Source: Uranotaenia lowii
Lineage: Eukaryota; Arthropoda; Insecta; Diptera; Culicidae
Length of the DNA stretch: 64,000 bases
NCBI RefSeq assembly: GCF_029784155.1
Contig: NC_073693.1
Coordinates: 167,081,104 to 167,145,103 of the forward strand
Reading direction: 5' to 3'
Shown: in pieces, positions 34,154 through 44,775 of the stretch
Numbering within the stretch: position 1 is the stretch's first letter
Layout: each line of letters starts with the position of its first letter
Translations under genes and position numbers: made by a program
Notes under the pieces: model-generated
What the model was told of the DNA's origin: nothing
Seen by the model: the letters and a program-made list of their open reading frames with translations, nothing else
Database searches by the model: none

Positions 34154-37100
34154 TCAATTTTCGCTGACAGCTCTTACGTCAATTGTCTGCACGTAATCTT
34201 GCAGGTAAGATGGTTGCCGAATGGCACGAGAGTTTCTCGAACACCCAGCAGTGTTTTGCTCGGCCGATGTTGACGGTCCGTCTCCTATGGTGGAATGCGA
34301 TGAAGGGTCGATCTCAGCTTTATTTGGCACTCGATGCAAATGGGATACATGTCTTCGATATTTAACACCTGTTTCCTCTGAAGCAACTATGACGTCACCG
34401 CCTTTCCGTTTTAAAACTTTAAATAGTTGAGGGTCATAGTTTGGCGTTAGCTTGTTCGATTTGATCATCCTTTTGACCAAAACTGAATCTCCTTCAGAAA
34501 TAGGGTTCGGTTTAGCGTTTCTGCGCTCGTCAGCATACAATTTTCCTTTCTCTTTCATTATTTTATCTCGATCAACCGTTTCTTCATCTATCTCTTTAGG
34601 GTGGAAAACTGTTGGAAGTCGATCACGAATGGTGTAGCCGAACAGCATCTCCGAAGGAGTCTTCTTCGTGGTCGAGTGAGCAGTTGAACGGTACATCAAT
34701 AAATATTTATTAAGTTCATCGATCCAATTTCCCTTTGTCGCCTGACATATGGTCAATCTTTTTAAAATAGATCGATTCTGCCGCTCTACTTCTCCGTTTT
34801 GTTGCGGCCAGTACGGTGTAGTGGTGATTAGATTAATATTATTGGCTTCGCAAAATACCCGAAACTCTTCGCTAGAGAATTGAGGACCGTTATCCGCAGT
34901 TATTGATAACGGCAACCCAAACCGTCCAAAAATGGTGTTAAGCCGTTTAATAGTCTCGGTGGAATCTATTTTTGTCATTATTTCAACTTCCAGGTAACGA
35001 CTGAAATAGTCGACAACAACAAAAAGATAATGTCCTGACGGGAGTGGACCAAGGAAGTCCATGGCTAGGTGTTCCCATGGTCCCGAGGGTAATTCGGTAC
35101 GCTTAATTGGTTCTGGTGGCGAAGGAGCAGCTACAAGCATACATCCGCGACAGTTTTTGACGTAATGCTCGACCTGAGCATCCAGTTTTGGCCACCAAAC
35201 CTTAGCCCGCAATCTCTGCTTCATAACTGTCATACCAGGATGACCTTCGTGCGCCAAATCTAGGACTTGTGATCTTAACTTTTCTGGTATAACGATGCGA
35301 GTTCCTCTTAGTAGGATCATTCCACAAAAACACATCTCAGTGGCAAACAGTTTATAGGGTAACGCATCTTCCAACCATTCATTCCGTTCCAAACCGCCCC
35401 TCACGGATTGGATCGATTTATCCAACTTTGATGCTTCTTCAATCTCGGTTATCTTTAGAGCCACTGGAGTCGCATTGGACGTAACCCAATTGACGTAGGA
35501 CTCTGCACATTCATCGAAAGTCTTACCGCAGCAATTATCCTTGATTGCCAATCGAGATAGTGGATCAGCCACATTGGTTTTTCCTGGCCGATAGATGACC
35601 TTTGCCTTGTAAGCTTGTAACCTTACCACCCAGCGCTCAATTCGCGCGCAGGGTTTGGACTTAGGACTGAAAATAGCCTCTAGAGGTTTGTGATCAGTTA
35701 TCAGTTCAAAGGACCGACCGTAAAGGTAAAAGTGGAAACGTTCCACAGCCCACACCAGAGCTAGGGCCTCTTTTTCGATTTGTGCATAACGCCTCTCCAC
35801 ATCCGACAGACTTTTACTCGCATAAGCGATAATACGAGCATTCTGGCCTTTTATTTGCATTAAAACCGCTCCCAAACCGACCGGACTTGCGTCAGCAACC
35901 AATTGAGTTCGGTCATCAACGTCGAAATAGCCTAGCGTTGTTGGGCAACCCATATATTTTTTCAATTTGTTGAATGCCTCCAGTTCTACTTGTCCCCATA
36001 CAAAAGGTTGGTTTTGTTTTGTCAACTGTCGGAGTGGGTAAGTCAACGTTGCCAAATCAGGAATGAATTTTCCTAAATAGTTTACAAGTCCTAAAAAACT
36101 TCTTATCTCCTCTCTAGATCTCGGCTCACGGAAACTGCGAATCGACTCTAATTTGTCAGTATCTGGTTTTATACCATCAGCTGACAAGATATGGCCTAAA
36201 AATTTCATCTCAGTTGCGGCAAAAATACATTTACCTGCATTCAGGGAAATATTTTTCTCGAGTAACCTCTGCTGAACCTTTTCTAAACGCAAATCATGCT
36301 CCGATCTATCAGCTCCAAAAATCAAGACATCATCGATGAAAACAACGCAACCATCACAGCCACTTAGAATGTGTTCCATTGTTTTTTGAAACAACTCTGG
36401 TGCGCAATTGATACCAAACATCAGTCTGGTATAACGGAACAGGCCTCTATTGCTTATGAATGTCGTTATCTCACGGGACTTTTCCGATATTTCTACCTAC
36501 AACAAAACACGGTTCATCAGATCGCGAAAAATTCAAATCGTTTATTTAAAAAGTCATTTCAAGCAACAACAAAATCAATTCAATTCCAATAATAATTATC
36601 TGAAGAGAAAACAAAAACTGCCAACAAATTTAACGTACCTGGTGGAAAGCACTCTCAACATCTAAACGAGAAAATATTTTCGCTTTCGCCAGGTGCGGTA
36701 GGAAGTCTTCGATGGTCGGTAACGGATGATTTTCTCTTTCGATTGCCTCATTAGCGCGACGCATATCGACGCAAATGCGCACATCACTGCCATCGCCCTT
36801 GGGCACCACAACGATCGGAGAAATCCATCTCGCAGGTCCGTTCACAGGTTCTATCACTCCTTTGCTTAGGAGTTCATCGATCTTCTTACTAACCATCTTT
36901 TCTAACGCCACAGGAATGCGACGGTACGGTTGTACAACAGGTGTTACGTCAGGTTTAATGGGAATGTCTATAACAACGTCTTTTATTGTTCCCAACTTAT
37001 TATCGGAATTTGCAATGTTATTAACAGGAGCACTTATTTTCAAAACGCTCATGGATGTTGCAGTATCGCGTCCAATTAAAATTTTTCCATTTCCATTTAC

Positions 37101-38970
37101 GACGTAGAAATCTGCTAATTCTGTTGCAGTACCAATCTTGAGAACGGCAGTAAATACGCCAATCAATTGAAGCGATTGCCCTCCGTAGGCTTTGAACACG
37201 GTTGGAGCTTCACGGCGTTGGTTCGAAACTTTCACATTCTTGGATTTTAACTGATCCCAGTTCGTTTGGCCCAAGAGATTGTACTTCGAACCAGAATCGA
37301 TTACCGCCGACACAGTCACACCGCCGATCACGCACTGCATTTCACCGTCGCTTTCACCAGACGTAACATTAAAAATGTATTCCGTTTTGTCGGTAACCGA
37401 ATCATCTGTGATATGCTTCACCGAGTGTGAGTCCTCATTTTTGTTGTCCACCCCTGCACCGTCAATTGAAATACTCCTGTTTCCTGCATGTCTGTATCTT
37501 GATTGATATGCGCCGGATGTTATCAGCTGCTTGTGGTGGCGACACTTTTTCGCATAATGATCTTTGCGACCACACTTCTTACAATTTTGTCCTCGCGCTG
37601 GGCACGTGACATCTCTTGCTATATGTCCGAAAAATCCACATCGATAGCATTCAACCTTACTTTGCTCATTAAAACGCTTTCTCTTCGCAATGGGAATCGC
37701 ATCAACTTTATTGACGTCACTTACTTGTGGTTTGAATCCATGCCCGTTACCAAACGATTTCTCTTGCTGTGCAACGGTTTCGAAAATTTTCGCAGTGCAC
37801 AGTACCTCCTCGAGGCTAACATCACCTCGCTTTAGCAGATCCCGACGTAGCGTAGCAGACTCGCAATTCTGGATGATTTGATCTTTGATGTTTTCGTCAA
37901 ACCTATCGCCGAATCCACAACGTTCTCCTTGTACACGCAATCGAATGGTGAAGGCATCAATATTTTCTCCGGCCTTTTGTTTCATTTGCCTAAACAGATG
38001 CCTTTCGTAGGTTGAATTTTCTTTAGGCAAGAAAAACTCGTTGAGCTTGGCTTTAGCTTCCTCGAAACTAGTCATGTTCGGTACATAATGCTCCACGTTT
38101 AGCAATGGTCCACGCGAATTTTGATCAGGCAGCTCCGGTAGAGTGTCAAATAACTGTTGAACACTTGGCCCCGCATAATGAAGAAGCAAATCTTTCTTCC
38201 AATCCTCGTCTTCTATGCGGCTAGCTCGCATCATTGTCTCGAATGATCTCAACCACTTGCGCCATTCGATGCCTACATCATCGGTAAAAGCTGCATAATC
38301 AAAAACTTGCAACTGCAGGCCAAGCGTGCGAATCATATCTGCAAGTAAAACGAACATAAACATTCAACTTTTGCTTCTAATGGTGCTGCAGCTCATTTAT
38401 TTTTCTCTTAATATTTCTACGAACCAAAATAACCAGTCACACGAACCAAAATAAACAAAAACAAAAACATCAGTGCATGCATATTCTCAATACCTGTTCT
38501 CTTTTCGTCCATCTCTTTCACTCAACCAGTCTACCTGCATGACAGCAGTTTTGCCCCAGTGAAAAAACTATGAGTGTGGATAATCATCTGCATGACAGTT
38601 GCATTTTTTTCGCCCAGCGAAAAAAAACTTCAAGTGTTTTCTCTTTTTTTCATCTAATCCCACCTTCTCGACTATGACACTCACACTCACTCACTTCTGT
38701 GACTTTCCATGCTCCCTCCATTTTTCTAGACTACAACTCCATCATAACCAGCAAAAGCAATTTCCTTCACATTCCTGCATTTAAGCAAATTATAATCAGA
38801 CGCTTCATTTCCGGCATTTAAGCCACTGATTCTCCAACCAAACAGAACTCCTGCTAAAGCAGAATGAAACCAGACTATGAATATCGCATTAAAGCAACTG
38901 GTTCATTACTATCAGTTCCATCGCGCATTTCCACATTTGAAGTGAAATACTTACCCAAAGAGTTAGCCAT
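34154..38970 (-). CDS. Ty3/gypsy Gag-Pol polyprotein, three exons
   Basis: Predicted join on the minus strand: 38970-38955, 38338-36639, 36496-34154, giving 1,352 residues. ATG (38968-38970) lies 16 nt after the LTR. Exon 2: Gag, with two zinc knuckles (CYRCGFFGHIARDVTC-type and CKKCGRKDHYAKKC, about residues 236-271), aspartic protease with DSG (VIDSGSKYNLLG, about 352), then RT to the LDVESAFHQ block. Exon 3: RT with catalytic FIDDVLIFG, RNase H, integrase with HHCC zinc finger (GHPGMTVMKQRL..CRGC), first Asp in DFLGPLP, second in TADNGPQF, Glu in QNGEVERQN. Every catalytic residue looked for is present. Splicing is inferred from donors, acceptors and frame; see findings. Confidence 0.85.
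36497..36638 (-). other. Predicted 142-nt intron inside the RT domain
   Basis: Minus strand: CACCAG|GTACGT donor, TTTTGTTGTAG acceptor, phase 0. The insert is AT-rich unlike its flanks, has a stop three codons in, and contains an AATAAA. Removing it rejoins two conserved RT blocks exactly. Confidence 0.8.
38339..38954 (-). other. Predicted 616-nt intron after the first 16 coding bases
   Basis: Minus strand: TTTGG|GTAAGT donor (strong), TTTTACTTGCAG acceptor, phase 1. Unspliced RNA reading from the first ATG meets a stop after about 30 codons. An ATG just inside the intron's 3' end (near 38363) could start Gag on unspliced RNA. Confidence 0.7.
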
Positions 38971-38986
38971 TTTCCTCGTCGCCAAA

Positions 38987-39187
38987 TTTAGTGTGGTTGA
39001 GAGTGGTTGGTGAGCTAAAGTACCACACGTTAGTCCTCGCTACTGGTCTGAACAAGAATGCCCCTTTATTCTAGCCTCCTGTTGCATTGCATGTGTGCAG
39101 CAGTCAAGGTATATTGACGAGCTAGGTAAGACAAATTTAGGTCAATGAAATATAATGAAAGGTGATACCAAAAGCTTGGATACTACA
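38987..39187 (-). repeat. 5' LTR of the Ty3/gypsy element
   Basis: 201 bp, matches 33905-34105. The primer-binding site TTGGCGACGAGG directly follows it on the minus strand (38974-38985). Confidence 0.9.
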
Positions 39188-39442
39188 GAACGTACCAAGA
39201 ATAAACTGAGTTAGCTCTCGAATTCTCCTCAGCACATTGCGCAACAGGTTTTTCCGGAGAATGGAATTCTCTTCATCAGCGGATATGAATGCTCTCGCTC
39301 ACTCTTATGTGTTGACAATCTCACTCTTCATTTCAGTGCGATTTATCTCTCCCCGCACCGATTGGTGAAGCAGACGAAAAAAATTGCACTCTCTTTCACT
39401 GGACAAGCCGATCTGAGGAGTTTTGCCACCCATGTGCATAAC

Positions 39443-39963
39443 CATGGTTTTGCAAAGTTCTTAACTTTTTAAACTACCTAAAATTAAATAATTGTAGACA
39501 TGAAATACTTTGAAGGTAATATTGATGTTATGTAATGTTAATTTAAAAAAAAAGTTCTTTCGAAGAAATGATTGAACAGTGCAAATCTCTCAAGTTCAAA
39601 ATGGCGACCAGTAGGTGTTTACAAATATCAAAACAAAAACAAAAAGCTACCCTACCACCATCTGTCTCAGGAAATGCTCTATTTGAGAAGTGTCAAAATT
39701 GTATGGACGTTAGCAGTAATCGTTCGAGATGAATTTTACGGTTAATGAAATACGTTTATATTCACATGAACGTTCATATTTCGTTCGTATCGTTTTCGAA
39801 GTAAAGTTTAAAATAATAGCTACGTTCACCGAAACAATCACTATTTCTAGAGCCGTAGGTGTATCGTATTGATTATTTAAGATATAGTTTTTTGGTATGC
39901 GGGAATCTAAATCGAAAAAAAATTCAGCAAAGTTTTGAATTGTGGGGAACCCAAAGTATGTAA
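39443..39963. other. Intergenic DNA, nothing recognised
   Basis: The stretch near 39640-39660 (CTACCCTACCACCATC) resembles the inverse of 33080-33095. No gene or element border found. Confidence 0.4.
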
Positions 39964-40214
39964 TGTGGGAATTCGGACCTCACAAGCGGAGCAGACAATG
40001 TCCCAAACCCGACGGATATTCCGGATTCGCGTGGCGAGTAAATAATATAAAGCGAGCTACCGAATGATGTGGTTTATTCAAGCGATCGATAAGGACTAAT
40101 ACATGTGGTTAAAAAGGAAATATAAGATTCTCTCTCTGTCACTGCTGGCACTGTTGGTAGCAGTGATTGTCAATCTGCTGTCAAGAATATCGCACAGGGC
40201 CGCACTCACCAACA
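39964..40214 (-). repeat. 3' LTR of the Ty1/copia element
   Basis: 251 bp, on the minus strand TGTTGGTGAG..GAATTCCCACA. Looks identical to 44480-44730. Confidence 0.95.
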
Positions 40215-40232
40215 CTCCTCCTCGATATTCGC

Positions 40233-43200
40233 CTACTTCTTCGTGCCAACCAAACCAATACTGTCCGAAAACAGCTTCTGCTTCACAGCTCCCAAGGGTT
40301 TAGTCAACACGTCCGCTTTCATAATCTCCGAAGGGCAATATTGGAGTCGAACAATGCTTCGTTCAACTAAGTCCTTGGTGAAGTGCATCTTTGTGTCAAT
40401 ATGTTTTGACCGCCTTGACTGCCTTTCGTTCATAACGAAATCGATACAACCCATGTTGTCTTCGTAAACTACAGTAGCTTCTTGTTGATTGATGCACATA
40501 TCATCCAATACTCGACGCAGCCAAACAAGTTCACGACACGCCTCCGACAATGCTATATATTCAGATTCCATGCTCGATAGTGAAACGCTACTCTGTTTTC
40601 TGCTGGCCCAACAGACTGTTGCCTGTCCCAGCTGGAATAAGTATCCGGTGACAGATTTACGGTCGGAAACATCTCCACTCCAGTCAGAATCACTATAGCC
40701 AATCAGTATCAACGGTTCGTTTCGGTTTGCGGACAGCTTCAGTTTAAAATCCATTGTTTTCAACAAATACCGAACAACTCTTTTTAATTCTGTCCAATCA
40801 GCGTCGGTAGGATGACTAACACGGCGACTTAAGATAGAGACGCTAACAGCGACGTCAGGTCGTGAGTTGACCGCCACGTATAAGAGCGCTCCGATCAAAC
40901 TGTGGTAATCTTGATTGTTTGCCAACTCCTTACTCCCTTCGCGAGCACGATAGTAGCCAGGGTCCATAGGTACATTTGAGCCTTTCGAGTCACCAAGGCT
41001 GAAACGTTCAGCGACCTTTTTGATGTATGCTTCTTGATCAATCGAGAAATAACCATCTGTATCCAGCGAAATACGTAGACCCAAGAAACTACTAACTTGT
41101 CCCAACGATGAAAGATTAATCTTCTTGCTCAGCTTATCTTCCAATTGAAGTATCGCGGACTCACTTGAACAAGCAATTATCATGTCGTCCACGTATATTA
41201 CCAAATAAACAAGGAAACCGTCGATTTTCATAGTATACAAACAGGGATCCGAACTTGATCGAGTGAAGCCAAGAGTAACAAGAATTCCATTGATAGTATC
41301 GTTCCAAACTTTAGCTCCCTGCTTCAAACCATAAAGACTTCTTTCAAGTTTACAAACGAGGTGCTCTTTTCCCGGTTCAATGAATCCTTTTGGTTGCTGC
41401 ATGTATATTTCTTCCTGCAACCGTCCATGGAGGTAAGCCGTTTTAACGTCAACGTGTCGCACTGTCATTCGCTTTTGACCAGCAATCGTTAGCAGGATCC
41501 TCAAAGTACTTTGCGTAGCTACTGGAGCAAAGACGGCGTCATAATCGACACCGAACCGTTGTGAAAACCCCTGCGCTACAAGACGTGCTTTAAAACGCGA
41601 AACATTTCCAGTGCTGTCCTCCTTTCGCTTAAACACCCATTTACAACCAATGGGTTTACGACCTGTGGGGAGCTCGACCAGTCTCCAAGTGACGTTTTTC
41701 TGATGGGAATCGAACTCCTCCTGCATTGCCGATTGCCACAACTGGTTTTCCGGACTGCTTATCGCCTCGTCAAAACTACTAGGGTCTACACTAACCATCA
41801 ACGCCACGTCAACAACAAACTCATCAAATCGCTTTGGCAGATTTCCTCTGGTACTGCGAGCTGGTCTCTTTTCAACATACGGGGTCGGTTGGTTTTCTAT
41901 TTGGTCGTCATTATCCCAACCGTAAAATTCGTCCTCGGACTCCTCTTGATCAGGCGGCTGAACACATGATTTCGGACTAGTGGGCTGCTCACAAGGCGTT
42001 TCCTCCTGCTTACTAATCTTCTCACCGGTTGGTGTTGTACCTATTTCAACAAAGTTTTCACAGGCTTCGTTGAATCCTCCTTCTGTGAGTGAACCATCTT
42101 CGAGTTCCAAGAATCGGACGTCGTTACTCAAAACAATTTTATTTGTTTTTGGATCCAGTAGGCGGTACGCTTTTCGATTTTCACAATACCCAACGAACAC
42201 CAACTTGCGCCCACGTGCATCAAATTTTCCAAGCTTTACGTCCGGGATACGATGGTAAGCACTTGAGCCAAACACCCTCAAATGTTTAAGTGACGGTTTA
42301 CGATCGTGCCACTTCTCGAATGGTGTAGTATCTACGGAACGTGAGGGCAGCCGATTTTGGAGGTAATTAGCCGTCACGATCGCTTCGCCCCAAAATTTCT
42401 TGTGAAGACCAGAATCTATCAACATGCACGTTGCCATCTCTTGAAGGGTCCTGTTCTTACGTTCTGCAACGCCATTCTGTTGGGGGGAATACGCGGTTGT
42501 CAGCTGACTTTGAATCCCTTCGGTTGCATAGAATTCTAAAAGTTCTTTATTAACGTATTCCCCGCCTCCATCGGATCGAATTACGCAGGGTGCTCTTCCG
42601 AATTGATTCTTTACAAGGGCAACATATTTCTTTATACATCCGACTACATCGGACTTTTGTTTCAACAAGCAAACAGCAGTATAGCGGCTATGATCATCTA
42701 TTATGGTCATAAAATAACGAAAACCACTGGGAGTCAAATTTTGCATTGGGCCGCAAACGTCTGTATGGAGTAAGTCGAGAATCCGTGAGGACCGATTTAG
42801 TGAAGCTTTAGGAAAGGAATTTCTTGTAATTTTACCTGCCAAGCAGTGTTCGCAACCTTGCCTCAGCCCACAGTCCGTAACTTCAAAATCCGTTCCAAGT
42901 TGCTCCTCCTGGATTCGTTTCAGTACTGCTGGATCTCGATGACCGAGTCGACGGTGCCAAGTATGCTGGCAATTCTGCGAGTGCCGAATTTCTTCGCCCC
43001 GGCAGCCGGTTTCAGCTACTCGAAGCACGTACAGATTCCCACGAAGATCTCCTCTAGCCAAAATTTCTCCATCCGGATTTTCAATTGTACACTGTGAACC
43101 ACTGAACACTACTTTCAATCCTTTTTGGGTCATTTTTCTCACTGAGATCAGTCCACTGTCCAGGTTTGGTATGTAGAGTACATCCAACACTAACACATCT

Positions 43201-44168
43201 CTCACTTTCCCATCCCCATCAATGCACTTCACTACCCCGTTACCCATCCCGGCGGATTTGGTCACCGAACCGTCTGCTAGTATAACATCAATGTTCACGA
43301 GTTCATTCAATTCACTGAAGAACGACTTATCACACGTCATGTGTGTCGAACAACCACTATCGATGTACCAAAAACCCCGGGAACGGGCTTGCCCAGCAAC
43401 AAAACACACTGGAAAGCTACATTCCGCCACTTGCTTCACTGTTGCTTCTTCGTCATCACTTTTCTTAGAATCTCGTACACTTCTCTTCTCTTGAAGTGCA
43501 GGACAATTTCGGCGAAAGTGCTTGACACTGCCACAATTATAACAGGCCTTTGTCTTCTTCTGCCTTCCGAAAATTTTCATCGCCTTCTCATCTTCACTAG
43601 CAGTAGGACCGTCCCGATCTATTCGACGTTGGAATTCATCCACAAGCTTCTGCTTAACAAACGGTACAGTTTGATCTGCATCTGGCCTTGTTTCGAGAGC
43701 CGTTCGCAAAGAATTGTACGACTCGGGGAGACTACGATAAATCATTGAAACTTTCATCGCGTCATCTAGTTCTTGGCCCGTACATTGTAAACGCTCAAAC
43801 AAATTTTCAAGTTCAAACAGATGCTTTTCCATATCTCCACCTTCAACCATATCGAAACTATTTATCTTCCGAAGGAGAGACACACGCGATGACATATCCG
43901 ATTTTTCGTGGAATTGTTTTAATTTAATCCACGCAACACTTGCTGATTCAGCATTTTTGATCAAGTTCAACTGATCGTCATCAACCATTAACACAATCGT
44001 TGTTAAAGCTTTTTCGTCTGCCAGTACCCAGATCTCATCAGGGTTCTCTGGTTTTGGTTGATTAACCGCAAACCACCAATTTTCTCGACGAAGAAACATT
44101 TCCATCCTCGTCTTCCAGACACTATAGTTCTGGTTATTGAGCCGTGGAAACAGCAGTTTCTCAGCCAT
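40233..44168 (-). CDS. Ty1/copia Gag-Pol polyprotein
   Basis: 1,311 residues from ATG at 44168 (MAEKLLFPRLNNQNY); the ten codons upstream start only with GTG. Domains in order: Gag (YSVWKTRMEMFL), one CCHC knuckle (CYNCGSVKHFRRNC, about 215), aspartic protease (WYIDSGCSTHMTCD, about 270), GAG-pre-integrase (HTWHRRLGHRDP), integrase with LLHTDVCGPM, RSDGGGEY and AYSPQQNGVAERKN (D,D,E), RT with IYVDDMIIA, RNase H with YSDSDWSGD and SSMESEYIALSE. This order (IN before RT) defines Ty1/copia. No stop or frameshift, so the copy appears competent. Gag and Pol share one frame, so the Gag:Pol ratio must be set by another means, as with copia splicing. Confidence 0.95.
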   Translation of the reverse strand: MAEKLLFPRLNNQNYSVWKTRMEMFLRRENWWFAVNQPKPENPDEIWVLADEKALTTIVLMVDDDQLNLIKNAESASVAWIKLKQFHEKSDMSSRVSLLRKINSFDMVEGGDMEKHLFELENLFERLQCTGQELDDAMKVSMIYRSLPESYNSLRTALETRPDADQTVPFVKQKLVDEFQRRIDRDGPTASEDEKAMKIFGRQKKTKACYNCGSVKHFRRNCPALQEKRSVRDSKKSDDEEATVKQVAECSFPVCFVAGQARSRGFWYIDSGCSTHMTCDKSFFSELNELVNIDVILADGSVTKSAGMGNGVVKCIDGDGKVRDVLVLDVLYIPNLDSGLISVRKMTQKGLKVVFSGSQCTIENPDGEILARGDLRGNLYVLRVAETGCRGEEIRHSQNCQHTWHRRLGHRDPAVLKRIQEEQLGTDFEVTDCGLRQGCEHCLAGKITRNSFPKASLNRSSRILDLLHTDVCGPMQNLTPSGFRYFMTIIDDHSRYTAVCLLKQKSDVVGCIKKYVALVKNQFGRAPCVIRSDGGGEYVNKELLEFYATEGIQSQLTTAYSPQQNGVAERKNRTLQEMATCMLIDSGLHKKFWGEAIVTANYLQNRLPSRSVDTTPFEKWHDRKPSLKHLRVFGSSAYHRIPDVKLGKFDARGRKLVFVGYCENRKAYRLLDPKTNKIVLSNDVRFLELEDGSLTEGGFNEACENFVEIGTTPTGEKISKQEETPCEQPTSPKSCVQPPDQEESEDEFYGWDNDDQIENQPTPYVEKRPARSTRGNLPKRFDEFVVDVALMVSVDPSSFDEAISSPENQLWQSAMQEEFDSHQKNVTWRLVELPTGRKPIGCKWVFKRKEDSTGNVSRFKARLVAQGFSQRFGVDYDAVFAPVATQSTLRILLTIAGQKRMTVRHVDVKTAYLHGRLQEEIYMQQPKGFIEPGKEHLVCKLERSLYGLKQGAKVWNDTINGILVTLGFTRSSSDPCLYTMKIDGFLVYLVIYVDDMIIACSSESAILQLEDKLSKKINLSSLGQVSSFLGLRISLDTDGYFSIDQEAYIKKVAERFSLGDSKGSNVPMDPGYYRAREGSKELANNQDYHSLIGALLYVAVNSRPDVAVSVSILSRRVSHPTDADWTELKRVVRYLLKTMDFKLKLSANRNEPLILIGYSDSDWSGDVSDRKSVTGYLFQLGQATVCWASRKQSSVSLSSMESEYIALSEACRELVWLRRVLDDMCINQQEATVVYEDNMGCIDFVMNERQSRRSKHIDTKMHFTKDLVERSIVRLQYCPSEIMKADVLTKPLGAVKQKLFSDSIGLVGTKK

Positions 44169-44479
44169 TTTACTTCTATTCAGTACGAAAACACGCACTC
44201 ACAGTCCGATAAATAAATCGCTTCTCAGCGGAACCACACAACCTTATTTGTTTCGCGAAACACCAGTTGTACACATACAACCATAAACAGGTAGCTTCTG
44301 ACACTAATCAACTTTCATCGATTTTCACTATTCAGTCAATCGATCAAGCAATGAACATCGACGCCAAACAAAATGGCCGGTCGAAAAATTTCTTCACTGC
44401 TAAGCGTCCACCCGTGTACTATTATTCGCGAAAAAACAACTCTGATAAACACTTCCTTTACTCGTCTGGGCCCATAACC

Positions 44480-44730
44480 TGTGGGAATTCGGACCTCACA
44501 AGCGGAGCAGACAATGTCCCAAACCCGACGGATATTCCGGATTCGCGTGGCGAGTAAATAATATAAAGCGAGCTACCGAATGATGTGGTTTATTCAAGCG
44601 ATCGATAAGGACTAATACATGTGGTTAAAAAGGAAATATAAGATTCTCTCTCTGTCACTGCTGGCACTGTTGGTAGCAGTGATTGTCAATCTGCTGTCAA
44701 GAATATCGCACAGGGCCGCACTCACCAACA
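44480..44730 (-). repeat. 5' LTR of the Ty1/copia element
   Basis: 251 bp, identical by eye to 39964-40214, followed on the minus strand by the tRNA-Met-type primer-binding site. Confidence 0.95.
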
Positions 44731-44775
44731 TGTAAAAGGTAAATCATATAAACCTATTATAATGTACAATTTGCT

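Larger units (their letters stand above)
33905..39187 (-). mobile_element. Complete Ty3/gypsy LTR retrotransposon
   Basis: 5,283 bp, minus orientation. The two 201-bp LTRs look identical by eye. TSD is GAACG (33900-33904, 39188-39192). The 5' LTR is followed at once by TTGGCGACGAGG, a primer-binding site of the tRNA-Ser type used by several Ty3/gypsy lineages, and a purine tract AAAGAGAAAGTAAA precedes the 3' LTR. One Gag-Pol frame is intact if two introns (38339-38954 and 36497-36638) are removed. No env. Identical LTRs and an open frame indicate a very recent insertion. Confidence 0.9.
33173..39434. mobile_element. hAT-like MITE holding a Ty3/gypsy element
   Basis: The left end CAGGGTTGGTCGGCTC and right end GGAGTTTTGCCACCCATG are imperfect inverted repeats flanked by the perfect 8-bp TSD TGCATAAC (33165-33172, 39435-39442). 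Its own DNA (33173-33899 and 39193-39434) is about 1 kb and has no transposase. The LTR retrotransposon at 33905-39187 inserted into it later. Confidence 0.75.
39964..44730 (-). mobile_element. Complete Ty1/copia LTR retrotransposon
   Basis: 4,767 bp with 251-bp LTRs that look identical, TSD TGTAA (39959-39963, 44731-44735), and a single intact Gag-Pol frame. The primer-binding site next to the 5' LTR, GGTTATGGGCCCAGACGAG (minus, 44461-44479), matches the anticodon-arm half of initiator tRNA-Met, the primer known for Drosophila copia. The polypurine tract GAGGAGGAG adjoins the 3' LTR. Likely recent and possibly active. Confidence 0.95.

Noticed and set aside
36630..36665. Natural stop of a separate Gag-protease ORF as the only explanation for the gypsy frame break
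   Set aside because: The stop lies three codons past a conserved RT block, and the two RT halves rejoin exactly at GT..AG borders; an ordinary ORF boundary would not split RT.
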